Assembly (NCBI GenBank): GCA_016271365.2
Contig: CM057456.1
Span: 659,893,501 to 659,957,500, forward strand
DNA length: 64,000 nt
From: Neoceratodus forsteri
Taxonomy: Eukaryota > Chordata > Ceratodontiformes > Ceratodontidae
Direction: 5' to 3'
The notes under the pieces are model-generated. The model saw only the letters and a list, made by a program, of their open reading frames with translations, made no database searches and was not told the DNA's origin. Positions 33,388 through 44,539 of the stretch are shown one piece after another. The position numbers were made by a program, and so were the translations under genes. Position 1 is the stretch's first letter; the number at the start of each line of letters is the position of its first letter.

Positions 33388-33483
33388 TTGCACCTGGAGC
33401 TGAGCTGCTTACAATTTAGTGTGCCCTCCTAATCAAGTATTTTAAATAAGTAAATAATAAATAATATATTTTTTTAACTCTAG

Positions 33484-33639
33484 CTTTAGCGTCAACTACA
33501 CTTACACAACTGCAGGAGTCTACAGTATTGGTGCAGCTTTTGGTTGTGACGATAACAGCCTGCATTCGCTCATTGTCATTCAAGAACCACTTGCCAATCT
33601 GAGTCTCAGTGGACCTGAAACAGTTAGTCTTTCCACAAG
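33484..33639 (+). CDS. Exon of the same PKD-domain gene, exon C
   Basis: The acceptor is a T-rich tract ending in CTAG (33480-33483) and the donor is AAG|GTAAGT at 33640. The exon takes one base to complete the AG left by the phase-2 donor at 20002, giving serine, and runs open for 156 nt to another phase-2 end. The protein has the classic PKD C-terminal strands, VNYTYTTAGVYSIGA, then IVIQEP, and then begins a further domain with LSLSGPETVSLS. A complete PKD domain is therefore built from the end of exon A, all of exon B and most of exon C. A CCTG/CCTT/CCTC tetranucleotide tract starts about 40 bases after the donor. The next exon was not found in the remaining 30 kb. Confidence 0.82.
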
Positions 33640-33681
33640 GTAAGTCCAGTGCTGGGCAGCATCCCAGCAGATGTCATCATG

Positions 33682-33756
33682 CCTGCCTGCCTGCCTGCCT
33701 GCCTTCCTTCCTTCCTTCCTTCCTTCCTTCCTCCCTCCTCCTCCCTCCCTCCCTAT
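33682..33756 (+). repeat. Compound CCTG/CCTT/CCTC tetranucleotide tract
   Basis: Five CCTG, then about eight CCTT, then CCTC-type units, starting about 42 bases after the GTAAGT donor of the PKD exon. Confidence 0.95.
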
Positions 33757-33769
33757 TTTAGCCTCATCT

Positions 33770-34690
33770 CGGTGAGGTGGTACTGATGTAAACCAACAGA
33801 AACTGAACCACATTAAATTATTGATAGTAATTTTAGTAAATGGCGTAAATTTGGCCAGGACACCAGGGTAGTTTCCTACTCTTTTTGAGAAAGCTATGTG
33901 ATTTTTAACATCCACTTGAGCAGCCACTAGAAACGGCAGACAAGACCTAAGTTTAATGCCTCATCTAAAAGATGGCATGCTCCGGCAGTACAGCATCTTA
34001 CTAGTACTGCACTGGGATGCCAGCTCTTATGGTATAATGAGACCAATTGCCGTGTGGGACTACCATAACTGTTAACAAGTCCGATAATCCCCCAAAACTA
34101 AAATATAAACACAGAATACATGCACATGCACAACATTTTCAGATCATTGGGCCACAGCATAAGTCACATTTTACAGTGATTCTTACCCATATCCATGAGT
34201 ATTAGCAGACATTTTACATTCAAAGACACATAATATTTTCCTTTGCAAGTCGCCAGTGTCATGGTTTGTAAAAAAAAATTATCCGTAACACGGTAACAAC
34301 ATACATAAGATTTCTGCAACTACACTGCATTTACTGTGCAAGAACACTATAACTGCAGGGTGCTTAAGATGTAGTTAGTTTTTTTTGTATTTTGTATTCA
34401 TTTGTTTTACTGGGATAAAGCTACACTGAGCAAGGTTCATTTGCAAGGAGGTCCTGTGTAGCACAGCAACAATGACAAGATATACAGAATGCTAAACACA
34501 GAATGAATACAAAGTGCTAAACACACAGAATACTTAATTGACAGTAAACGTAAAGCAATTAGTGTATACTAATCCAAAAATTACAGGTGAAGAAAACTAT
34601 ACACACTGGATATCATAGCAAACACATAGACTGTGCTGCACAGGAAACTGATTAATAAACTGCAGTCTAAGAGTACAAGCCAAAATATGA
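33770..34690. other. Intronic stretch with a short LINE tail
   Basis: No gene. At 34388-34450 the sequence ttttactgggataaagctac, then actgagcaagg looks like the inverted 3' tail of the LINE type found at 49720. Tandem-like gaatgctaaacacagaat and gtgctaaacacacagaat occur at 34485-34530. Confidence 0.4.
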
Positions 34691-36395
34691 ATTGGGTTAG
34701 AAACTGATTAATGGATAGGTGACAGAGGGTCGTGGTTAATGGCACTCACTCTAGTGACGGGACAGTGATGAGTGGGGTGCCACAGGGCTCAGTACTGGGA
34801 CCGGTGTTCTTCAGTGTCTTCATAAGTGACATTGCAGAAGAACGGGAAGGGAAGGCATGCCTTTTTGTGGCTGGCACCAAATCTGTAATAGGATGGACAC
34901 TCAGAAGGGGGTGGAGAGAATGCGTAGAGATCTTGATAAACTTGAAGAGTTGTCAAGAACATGCCAGTTGGAGTTCATTGCTAAAAAGTACAAAATTATG
35001 CAGCTAGGGCATAGGAGCCCAAGAGCTGAGTAGGATGGTGGTGGGGGAAGGGGGGGGCACTGACAGTCACTATGCAAGAAAAGAACATTGGGGTTATCAT
35101 CTGCGATATCCTCAAGGTGGCGGGCAGTGTGACAAAGCAGTAGGTAGGGCAGCTGGATGTTTGGGTGCATAGGGACAGGTAACTCCAGCAGGAGGAGAGA
35201 GGTAGAGTTGCCTCTATATTGCTTGTTGGTGAGACTCCACCTGGAGTATTGTGTCCATTTTTGGAGGCTCACATCAGAAAGGACATAGGCAGGGTGGAGG
35301 CAGTCCAGAGAAAGGCAGTTCAAATGGTGCAGGGTTTGCATTAAAAGCCCTACAAGGAGAGACTGAAGGATCCTAACATGTACACCCTGGGAGACAGAAG
35401 AGCCAGGGGGAACATGATACAGATCTACAGGTACCTCACAGGGCAGTACCAGGACATGGGATGAAGCTTGGGGAGGGTCAGTTTAAGAGAAATGTGAGGA
35501 ATTACTACTTCACTGAGAGAATGGTAGACACCTAGAACAGACTGCCAGTGGAAGTGGTAGAGGCAAAAACAATAGGGGTTTCAAGCATGCATGGGCTTGA
35601 TATAGGGGATTATTTGTAAATAGGTAGGGAGGAAGGAGGGTCTCCAGACACCAGTTAAAGAGCAGCTTCCGAATATCTGTGTTTCTGCTCTCCCCCAACC
35701 CATTTCATGGCTTACCTTCCCAGAAGTAATCTCACAAAGTTTGGCATTAAAAGCCATTTCCTACAAAAAGAGGTATCCCTCATAAGCTTTAAAATTGCTC
35801 AACTGGCAAAAAACACAGACTTCCGGTAGGACAAACACACCCCATATACGCCCATACAGCCTTTTTGTGATGTCACAAGCAGAAGGCTCGTAATAAAGTG
35901 CCATTGCTTTCTTATGGGGGTTGATTTTCAGATATATTTATCCCTTTAGTGCTGATTTATTGTATCAAAGTGATCGATCACTAATTAGTCAATCAATCGC
36001 TTTGATAGAATAAAAATCCTAGCACCAAAGGATATAAATATATCTGAAAATACCGCCCATAGAAAACATTGGGTAAGGTGATAGAGCCTTCTGCTTTGTG
36101 ACATCACAAACAGGGGTGCGAAGGGCTTAATGGGGCATGTTTGTCTACTGGGAAGTCTGTATTTTTTTGCCAGCTGAGCATTACGAGGGATATATCTTTT
36201 TGCAGAAAACGGCTTTTTATACCAAACTTCGTGAGATTACTTCTGGGAAGGTAAACCATCAAATGGGCTAGGGGAGGTGGCTACTAGAAAGCTGCTCTTT
36301 AAGGTCTGCAGAGGCAAGCTAGGCAGAGACCATCTGTCCAGACTGGGTGGGCCAAGCACTCCTTTTCTGCTGACAAATTCTATGTTTCTATATTT
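34690..36395 (+). mobile_element. CR1 LINE 3' portion, split by a foldback element
   Basis: The frame 34732-35007 holds the RT block [11 protein letters not shown], then F-I-S-D-I-A-E-E and L-F-V-A-G-T-K, where the Y/F-A-D-D catalytic box has decayed to F-V-A-G. The C-terminal part follows in other frames ([10 protein letters not shown] at about 35235; C-I-K-S-P-T-R-R-D). At 35640 a 680-bp palindrome interrupts it. The CR1 3' terminus (ccagactgggtgggccaagc, then tctatgtttctata) resumes at 36338-36393. Dead copy, same orientation as the host gene. Confidence 0.88.
35640..36318. repeat. Long palindromic foldback element (about 680 bp) inside CR1
   Basis: Left and right halves are reverse complements for nearly the whole length. 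The pairs include ttaaagagcagctt (35656) with aagctgctctttaa (36290), taccttcccagaagtaatct (35715) with agattacttctgggaaggta, and cagatatatttatccctt with aaggatataaatatatctg. The centre is near 35980 (atcaaagtgatcgatcacta / aatcaatcgctttgat). No open frame over 60 codons belongs to it. Probably a foldback or MITE-type DNA element. Confidence 0.85.
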
Positions 36396-36689
36396 AAGGA
36401 GTATATTTATGAAATACAGTTCTACTGGCAAAAATGTAGATAAGGGGTTAAACACGCGAGAGATATGCAGCGTTAAGTTCTTATTCTGTTGAAGCACAGG
36501 GGTTAATCGCATAAAAACATAGACTCTGTTGGCAGAAAAGGATGGGTAGGGCTATCTTTTTTTAAACTCAGTTATATTTAAGTGAAAAGAGAACATTCGT
36601 AGTAGTAGTAGTAGATTTTATTTCTTTAAGGTGCTCTTCCCTGAAGGCTCAGGGCACCCTTACAAAATATTAAAACAAACAACTTATGT

Positions 36690-36842
36690 AAGGATTAAGC
36701 CACTCGAAAGGATGGTCTACTGTGGAATTAATCCATGGTTGGGGGTTGGGGTTGGAGTCTGAGGCCGAAGGCAGAGTGCCTGTAACAACTCAGCCATGGA
36801 TTAATTTCACAGTACACCCATCCTTTCAAGCGGCTTAATCCT
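36690..36842. repeat. Short palindromic element
   Basis: The arm aggattaagccactcgaaag, gatgg...ctactgtgga attaatccatgg is mirrored by ccatggattaatttcacagt...ccatcctttcaagcggctta atcct. The centre is G-rich (gttgggggttggggttggag). Confidence 0.85.
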
Positions 36843-37189
36843 CTTGTGACAAGGAAATGATTGTACGACTAATATTCTTTGAAGAAATGCAAACAGATTG
36901 ATTTAGTTTTGGAATGTTTTATGCAGAGCTGTTTAACATGGTGTACACACAGTACTAAACAATTGAACACACCTATTAGAAATATCTTGGCTGCTATTTA
37001 ACTTTTGCAAAAATAGCTTTCATTACAAGCTTTAAGCTTTCTAACATCAAAACATATTTTAAAACTTTTCAAAAATTTGCAGTTAACTTTCTACGCTAGG
37101 TTCTTTGATTTGCATCTGTGTGTATTACAAGATATGGATTGCACTGCATGATGGGAGTATGCTAGGGTAGAGCTTCATTTTTTGTTCCT

Positions 37190-37770
37190 GTAGTTTCCGT
37201 GATAGACCAATAGATGGCTGTGAAACAATGCTAGCAGCACAGCACTCTTTTTCCAAATGTACTGAATTGATCAAATCTGAAAAAACTTTCATAGACCAAG
37301 TACTATTTTTCTGAGTATTAACCTCACTTTTTTCTCTCTAAATTATGTAGCTCAGCAGAAGATAGAACAACATGATGTTTACTGATCTCGCGTTTCAAAT
37401 ACTTGTTTTGACTAGTATTGTTAGTCTCTTTCTTTGATTTCCTTTGGTTTTTCTCACTTTCTTTATTTTTCTTTTCACCCATACAAGTAACCTCTTTCTT
37501 TGATCTTGCTTTGTTTATCTCATTGTCTTTGTTATTTTTGCTTTCTGTTATAGAAGGTGCAGGTTTATCTTTACCATAATGTGTATTTACCAAGGTAGTG
37601 ATACCCTCTACTCCACACACACAAAAGTTGACATTAAAATTATGCATTGCTCTCCTTCTGGACTTCACTTGTGAATGGTGATCCATTGGGTGGGTGGGTG
37701 GCAACATCAGGGAATTCTGCTGTTTTACGATGGCTGTGAAACGATGCCAGCAGCACAGCACTGTTTTACA
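37190..37770. other. Segment bounded by direct repeats, carrying a lysine-rich minus ORF
   Basis: The 35-bp sequence gatggctgtgaaacaatgct, then agcagcacagcac (37213-37245) recurs at 37729-37761 (gatggctgtgaaacgatgcc, then agcagcacagcac). The second copy is followed by gttttacagccgtct, which pairs with its own start as a hairpin. The minus frame 37761-37324 between them is open for 145 codons. It is rich in K, N, E and S (for example S-K-K-E, K-K-N-K-E-S-E-K-N-Q-R-K-S-K-K-E) and resembles no family I know. It may be chance reading of an A-rich strand, or an accessory protein of a small DNA element. Confidence 0.35.
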
Positions 37771-37893
37771 GCCGTCTGTTGGGCTGCCATAGGAACTGCA
37801 CTTGAGGAAAGAATTGCTGGAGCAAGCAGAAACAGCAAAATATTTGCATGCTGTTTTTACTTGTATACTGCTTTTGCCTATGGTGGATCGTCA

Positions 37894-37954
37894 AGGTACT
37901 ACATCATAAACCATGGTCTTCTTGGGAATTAGACCATGGTTGATGAAGTACCAC
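37894..37954. repeat. Perfectly centred hairpin
   Basis: The arm ggtactacatcataaaccat, ggtct pairs with agaccatggttgatgaagta, cc across an 11-base loop (tcttgggaatt). Confidence 0.85.
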
Positions 37955-38099
37955 CTGTTATATTTAGGCTAATAGAAATTCAATATTTCAGTGTGCAGAT
38001 TTATGCCATGTTGCAAAACGGTATAAGCAACTACCCAGTATAAACAGATATGTTAAACATTCTAACAAATACAAATATACCTGATAAATCTGAACCATA

Positions 38100-41000
38100 A
38101 AACTCCTAATCATAGCTTAATCATGACTTAATCCCCAAAGGCTCGTAGGAACAAAAAATACTTAAGCTTCCTTTTAAATATTTCTAGGAAGGGGGCCTCT
38201 CCCAGGTACCCCGGCAGAGAATTCCAGAGTATTGGTGTGGCCACCTCGAAAGCCCGATCCCCTGAAGACTTAAGTCTTGCTTTGGGGACCTCTAGGAGGC
38301 CCTCCCCCGCTGACCGGAGAGAACATCCAGGGGTGTAGGTACACAGAAGCTCCCTTAGGTAACCCGGACCCAGTCTGTGCAGGGCCTTGTAAGTCAATAG
38401 ACCTATTTTTGAAGGAGATGTGCCAGCACACCAGCAGCCAGTGCAGTTCGCGCACCGGAGTAATATGACAAGATTTCAAGCGATCCATCAATAGCTGGGC
38501 CGTGGCATTCTGCAACAGCTGCAGGTGCCGCATCGCACTCCCCATGACCCCGAGGCAGAACGCATTACAGTAGTCGAGCCTCGAGGTAACAAACATGCGT
38601 GTCAGTGTTGCCAAGTCATCCAGTGGGATAAGGGATCTTATTTGGGCGACATTTCGGAGCAGGTAAAATCCATTCTGGATGGCTGCTGACACCTGAGCCT
38701 CAAGTATCAGTTTGCCATCCAGAAGGATGCCCACATTTTTCACCTTAGTGGAGGCCCGCAATTTGGCTGGGACAATAAAAAGCCCTAGATCCTCCCCAGA
38801 GGCCCCCAACTCCCCTTCCCCCCATCTGATCTGGATCAACCACAAACACTTCAGTCTTCCCCGGGTTGAGGTCCAACCAATTTAAGGACATCCATGCCCA
38901 GGTCTCAGACAAGCACTTATTTAGCATGTCAGCTGCATCCGTTCTTCCCAGTGTGAAAGAGAGGTAGAGCTGGGTATCATCAGTTTAGCAATGAAACATA
39001 AGCCCATACTGCCTTATGTCCTCACCCTGGGGCAGCACATACACTGCAAATAACATGAGGGAGAGGACAGAACCTTGGGGTACTCCACAGGACAGGACCA
39101 TCGGGCTTGAGGACTAATTCCCCCAGACCACCCTCTGGGACCTGCTCCAGACGAAGGACTCAAAACAGCTGATGACCTTGCCAGTGAGTCCTACATACTC
39201 CCTCAGTCTGTCCAACAACACCCCATGATCCACAGTGTCAAATGCTGATGAGAGTTTGAGGAGGATGAGAACAGATCACTCTTCCCTATCCCTCACCCTT
39301 ATTAGGTCATTCAGCACTGTACTAATGCAGTCTCTGTGCTGTGTATAGCCCTAAATCTGGACTGGAGAGGCTCGTAGATCTGGAAGTCCGTGAGGTGACT
39401 CTCAATCTGCTCCACAACCACCTTCTCAAGAATCTTCTCAAAAAAGGGAAGATTCAAGACAGGTTGGTAATTTGTCAAGACATCAGTGTCCAGAGATGAT
39501 TTCTTCAACAGGGGCTTCACCAGAGCCTGTTTAAGAGGTTCAGGAAAACCCACCGTAGCTAAGGAACACCCAGCAACCTCGGCAAAAACCAGGCCCAAAG
39601 CTTCAATGCAATCAACAGTAATCACATGCAGCCTGGGTCCAGGCTGCAGAAAGTTGGTTTTGGTCTGGAGATCACCCCACAGACCTCCGTCATCATCATC
39701 AGTTGGAACTCCCCCTAGGGAGGCTGGATGGGACTGTCTCCCCGAGGCCCAACCCTGCCAATTTGTAACAATCTGCCAAGAGAAATCTCTGAGAAGAACC
39801 AAGCAAATGCCTCACATTTTTGAGCTGAAAATGCTTTAACAGGCTCCAGACATGCCGGATGTAAGAGCCTGTCCACAACCTGAAAGAGCTGAGCCAGTCA
39901 ATTCTGCCCAACTGCAATCACCTTAGAAATAAAAGCCGCCTTTTTCCTGGTGATTGCATTCTGATACTCATCAAAATGAGCCACCAGAACCAGTCTGCCC
40001 CCCTGGGTCTTGGTTTTTCTCCAACGCCTCTCTAACCTCCGCCCCCTGGTTTTTAGCACTCTCAGCTCACCATCAAACCAAGGCAAGCCAAGATGGAGAA
40101 CCTGCAGGCATACAAGGACCGGTGCCAGAAGGTCCAAGGCCCCCTTGACAGCCCTATTATAGGCCAACATGGACTCCTCCAGACCCTCTGCGTGAGCCTC
40201 CAGCACAGACAAAATGTCCAGTTCCAGCAACAGTCCCTCTGGTGGTAACCCTTTTAAAAGGCAGAACTGAACCATTTCCACAGGGGAAGGGATAATAGGG
40301 GGAGTTTTGAAGCTGAACCTGACAGTGCAGTGATCCGATCAAATGACCAGATCAATCTCGAGGATGTCAGTCTCAAGCCTCAAGGAGAAAACTAGGTCGC
40401 TTGCATGTCCAGAACGATGGGTCCTGGCTGTGGTTCCAATAGATAGGTCAAGGGCCTCCATGATAGATAGGAAGTCCCTGGCACAGGACAATCCATCATC
40501 ATCTGCCCAGGTGTTGAAGTCGCTAAGAACAAGCCATTTCAGTGATTCTGACACCCTCTCGGCGTGAAAGCCATAAAGCTCCTATAGGAAATCCCTGTCC
40601 CAACCAGGCAGATGGTAGACAAGGAGCACTCTAAAATCCATCCGGGGACCCCCACGCACTGCCATGCACTGAAAAGACCAGGTGTCACCCACTGGGTGCA
40701 CCACCAGGCCCAGCTCTGACCTGAAACAAATGGTCCCCCACGATCCTTCCTCTGGCAGTGAACCATGGAAAAACCATCCAGGACTGATGCCTCTAGCACT
40801 GGGCCAGACTAGTTCCCCAGGCAGGTCTCCATAATACATACAAGGTCAACCGACGCCACGAGATCCATCATTTTGGCGGTCTTGTTTGCCATCGTCCTGG
40901 CATTGTACAGCATCTCCTGAAGAGGACAACCCCAACTGGTCTCCCTCCAATAGCATCCTTTTTAAATCCTCCTCTCCCAGACCCCCTTACAATTCCCAAC
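38100..41000 (-). pseudogene. L2-clade LINE ORF2, near complete but broken
   Basis: On the minus strand the endonuclease begins at about 40880 (N-K-T-A-K-M-M-D-L, then D-L-V-C-I-M-E-T-C-L-G, the catalytic glutamate region) and continues to about 40300. A linker follows, then the RT from about 39800 (Q-A-L-V-K-P-L-L-K-K, then Y-Q-P-V-L-N-L-P-F, then F-R-A-I-H-S-T-E-T-A-L). The catalytic Y-A-D-D is changed to stop-T-D-D near 38985, before T-Q-L-Y-L-S-F. The C-terminus (V-T-S-R-L-D-Y-C-N-A, L-Q-N-A-T-A-Q-L-L and G-D-R-A-F-E-V-A-T-P-I-L-W-N-S-L-P) ends near 38128. This Rex/L2-like signature is standard. At least five frame changes. Confidence 0.88.
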
Positions 41001-42450
41001 TCCCTACAACATTGGTAAACTGTGGCCAGCAGGGATGGGTCATGAAAAAGGTGCAAGGCCTTAGGTAATGAAGAGGAATAAGAAAACCAAGGGGACTGCA
41101 CTAAAAAACACCCATTACAGAGTCTCTACACTAAATCTATTACTCAGAATTAACACACAATTTAAAATACAACCCACCCCAGCACAAACCCTTCCACTCA
41201 CTATCACAACCACACACTCACTCACACCGCAGCTCACATTCTTCTCACTCACTTCAACTCTACACATAAACCCACCAGAAAAACAATCTCCCCCCCACCC
41301 TTAAAACTATAGTTAATAAATACTCAACAATGTTTGCAACAATAATAAATAAGGGAGTCCAAAGTTCAAGGAGCAGTCACCAGAGTTCACTTAGAGTTAT
41401 AAAGTCCCACAAAAGAGCTCTAAATTAGGAATGGACCTCTCCTCTCTTTAGAGGTGTTCTACCCCAGTCTCAGTGTACAGTCACTAGGCAGTAGATAAGC
41501 ACCGACCAGTCCCGCCAGTGTCAGTCCACAGGGGAATGTCAGCATCCAGAGCAAAATTCAAGCCACAGCAGAGCAGGGGTCGCTCACCCCCCCTAAATTG
41601 CAGCTATCAAGATCATCCCTATTCCCAGTAACACTGACGGCCCTCTCACGGCCCCATGCAGCCTCCAAGCTTAGGTCCCCAAACACTCAAAGTACTCCAC
41701 ATTCCCAACTAAGTCAGGAAGATATTCAAACAGGGAACATGATTTAGTCACATCAAGGGAGTCCTGGTTCCAGTAACACCAGTGGCCTGCTCACGGCCCC
41801 ATGCTCACCTCCCGGTTCCAGTCCTCAGCTCCCGAACAGTCACATCATCTGCACAGCTCAGCACATAGTCCAACCTTCCTCTTCTGGTGGTCCTGACTCC
41901 AGGCAAACACTGCTACAGGCCACAGATGGAGAAGCTCTCCTCTTTCACCTGGCAATTCTTCAGAGTGCATTCAGACAAAGCAGTCCGTCAGAACTCTTCA
42001 ACTCCTCCACTCCTCTGGCCGCTCCGTACCACCGTACAGCAAACTGGCCAACTCCCTGTCTCCACTGCTCCGTTGGCCAATGCTCCAAGGCCCTCCAGTT
42101 GAGATCTTCAGAAACAGCACCACCAATAACTTAGGGATCTGCTCCAGCTCCTTACTGCCCTGGTAGATGCAACTCCAGGCACACCACTCCGTGAAAGCTA
42201 CAACCCTTCCTAAAATTAAAAAAGCTGAACTCCTATTACTACCTCACTCAAATCCCTCACTAACACTCCCCGCCTGAACCTCACCATTAACTATTACTAA
42301 AAAGTAAACAAAGGAAGATGCCAATAACAAGCAAAAATAAAATAAATACAGTAAATCACAAACAAAATAGAAAATAAAAATAAACAAAAAATAGTGAGAA
42401 AGTGGTAAAAGTGCTAAATTACAAGGACTCCCTACCTAGCTCCTGATGTG
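41001..42450 (-). other. Probable 5' part of the L2 element, with a tandem duplication
   Basis: No protein is recognisable. The block containing cactgacggccctctcacgg, then ccccatgca (41629-41660) and the block with caccagtggcctgctcacgg, then ccccatgct (41779-41810) are copies about 150 bp apart. A C-rich, A-rich stretch (41100-41310) separates it from the endonuclease start. Assignment as the L2 5' UTR rests on position only. Confidence 0.4.
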
Positions 42451-42467
42451 CAGCCCAGCGTGGCTGC

Positions 42468-44371
42468 TGTGGCAGGCTATGCCACTGCCAGTCAGATGTA
42501 CAGATAAATGGTGCTATATTCTGTTACAGTTTGTGTATGTATACATGCCACAAGAATGCTAGTGTTAAGGAAAGGTCTCATAGGATAGTGAGAGAGACTG
42601 GATTTCTTTTAAAATGTTTGACCTTCCTCTGACCTGAAAGGAACCAGCTTGCATGCCAGGAAGCTGATAATTACTTGTCAAAGGCTTGGGGGTAGCTTAC
42701 CAAAGGGTATTTCCCTGGTTAACTAACTGAGGGAAACCAAGGTAAATAAAATGTTCAGGAGATGGCCCCTTTTCACCTCAAAGGCAGGATGCTTTGGTCC
42801 CAGGAAACTGTCATGGTATATTGCCTGTGATGAGATGAAAGGAAAGGACAGAAATATCCATTCTGGTAGACTATTGCGAATTCTCTTACAGGTGTCGTAA
42901 TTGTCAGGGAAGTATAACATCACAAGGTAACCAGAAAATAGTGTTGTTGGGAAAGCACAAGAGTGACATCTTCTAGCCTAAAAATTAGGACAGACCTTGG
43001 CTGGCCCGCCGGCACAGTGGCAAGGCGTCTGCTTGCAATGCCAACATCCCGGGTTTGGTGGCGGACTCGGGAGTCAGAGGGCCGGTCGGGGGGGGAGAAG
43101 GACTGAATGTCCCAGGGACTGCTCTCCTCCGGGGGGAGGGGGGAAGAGTGTCTGGTACACTGCAGACCTCTGGTGGAGGCTGGGGGTACCACTGCAGCCA
43201 GCGCCACACATACAGGGGGGTGGGGTGGACGCTGGTGTCATTGCACATCCCCGTCCCTAGGGATTCAGCCTACTAAAAAAAAAATGCCAGCTCCATTCAT
43301 GATGGCCCCCACCTCTGCCGCTGCTCCTGTTGAGACCGATGCCTGGGGGGTAGGTCCTGCTCCTGTAACCCACCCTGGGTGGTAAGCCAGGGCAAGAGAC
43401 CAAAGTTCCTTGGGAGGGTGCGCACCACCTGCAGCGCTTGTCCAGGGGGTATGCCTGGGCATAGGGGGCTCAGCCCTAGGTAGGAGGGGTGGGAGACCAA
43501 AAAATAAAAGTTAGGACAGACCAGTGATTTTGACACTATATAAAGAGCTTGAAAACCAGAGACTGTCTCTCATTTTGCTGCGCTTCTGCAAGGGACACTC
43601 TTCTCCTGACACACAAGAAGCAAGACTGCTATCAAAGGAAACTGAAACTTTCATTTACTTTTCCTGGACTTCAATCCACTACGAACTTAAGGTAGAACTT
43701 AACTAACAGTTTTAAGGCGGGTTTTTTTTTTTGTATGTACATGTCCACTTTTTATTTGTGTTATTCTGTGACCAAATTGATCAAACCTTTTTGTTGTAAT
43801 GTATGATAATTATTTAATTATTTAGTAAAGACATTTATTTTGTTTAAGACACCTGCCTGAGTGAGATTTCTATATTGCATGTGTGACTGTGGGATGTTTC
43901 AGTAATAATCTGTGACTAAACTGTTATTACTGAGGGGTGCCATCATAAGCTACCAAATCGAACAAAGGGTCTGAAAAGGGAAAGTCTGAATAAAGATAGG
44001 GGGAATACTGAAGGCTCAAGGAAGGGTCTGTGGGGATTTGAACCAGGTTATTGCACGCCTTGTGGGAAAAGGCAGAATTAGGGTTACAATGCTACCCTGA
44101 AGAGGTTGTAATGTCTGGATCTTCCCCCTTTGTGTAACAACCAGGAAGGGTTCATATTTGGCTACCAGGCTGAAGAATAATATTTACGCTGCCCCAGAGT
44201 AGAGAGGGGACCCTGGGACTTTGTGGCGAGTGTTCAGTTGTGAATTCAGCGAGCACTATAGAAAGACACAAAGAGGGTATCCCCTATTTTCCCCCTCCCT
44301 GTCATGGATTGCACTTAGGGGTGGGCACTGTGAGCTCAGTGGACCTGACCCTCAGGACTGGGTTTGTGACA
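42468..44371 (+). mobile_element. Solo LTR, copy c, with a SINE inside
   Basis: Starts TGTGGCAGG (42468) and ends GGTTTGTGACA (44371). Flanks are gctgc and gcagc, a 5-bp duplication with one difference. The promoter-like actatataaagagcttg lies at 43536-43552, the text agtaaagacatttattttg at 43824-43842 marks a likely polyadenylation region, and the last 80 bp match copies a and b. Removing the SINE and one copy of its duplication leaves about 1.38 kb, similar to the other copies. No internal coding region. Confidence 0.8.
42997..43510 (+). mobile_element. Long tRNA-like SINE with target-site duplication (copy 2)
   Basis: Flanked by the perfect 12-bp repeat ttaggacagacc (42985-42996 and 43511-43522). 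The head ggcacagtggcaaggcgtct, then gcttgcaatgcc resembles a tRNA-type box A region, and gggtttggtggcg stands at the box B position. It ends in an A-rich tail (ccaaaaaataaaag). Frames of 60-90 codons across it on both strands are meaningless. Same family as 9954-10551. Confidence 0.8.
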
Positions 44372-44539
44372 GCAGCCATGTAACTAATGTCAGCACCATA
44401 CGTACATACAGGTGCTTGACAGTCCAGTGATCCATACAATACAATAACAATCACATGGAAGCAACTGGTGTGCAAGTCTGTACAGTGTCCATTTCCTGCC
44501 AGTAGGCCCATCTAGTCTGCCCCTTTTTCCCTGCCTATT

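Noticed and set aside
42920..43536. Several 65-95-codon ORFs on both strands.
   Set aside because: All fall in the GC-rich SINE 42997-43510 or its edges; no conserved domain, and the SINE is non-coding.
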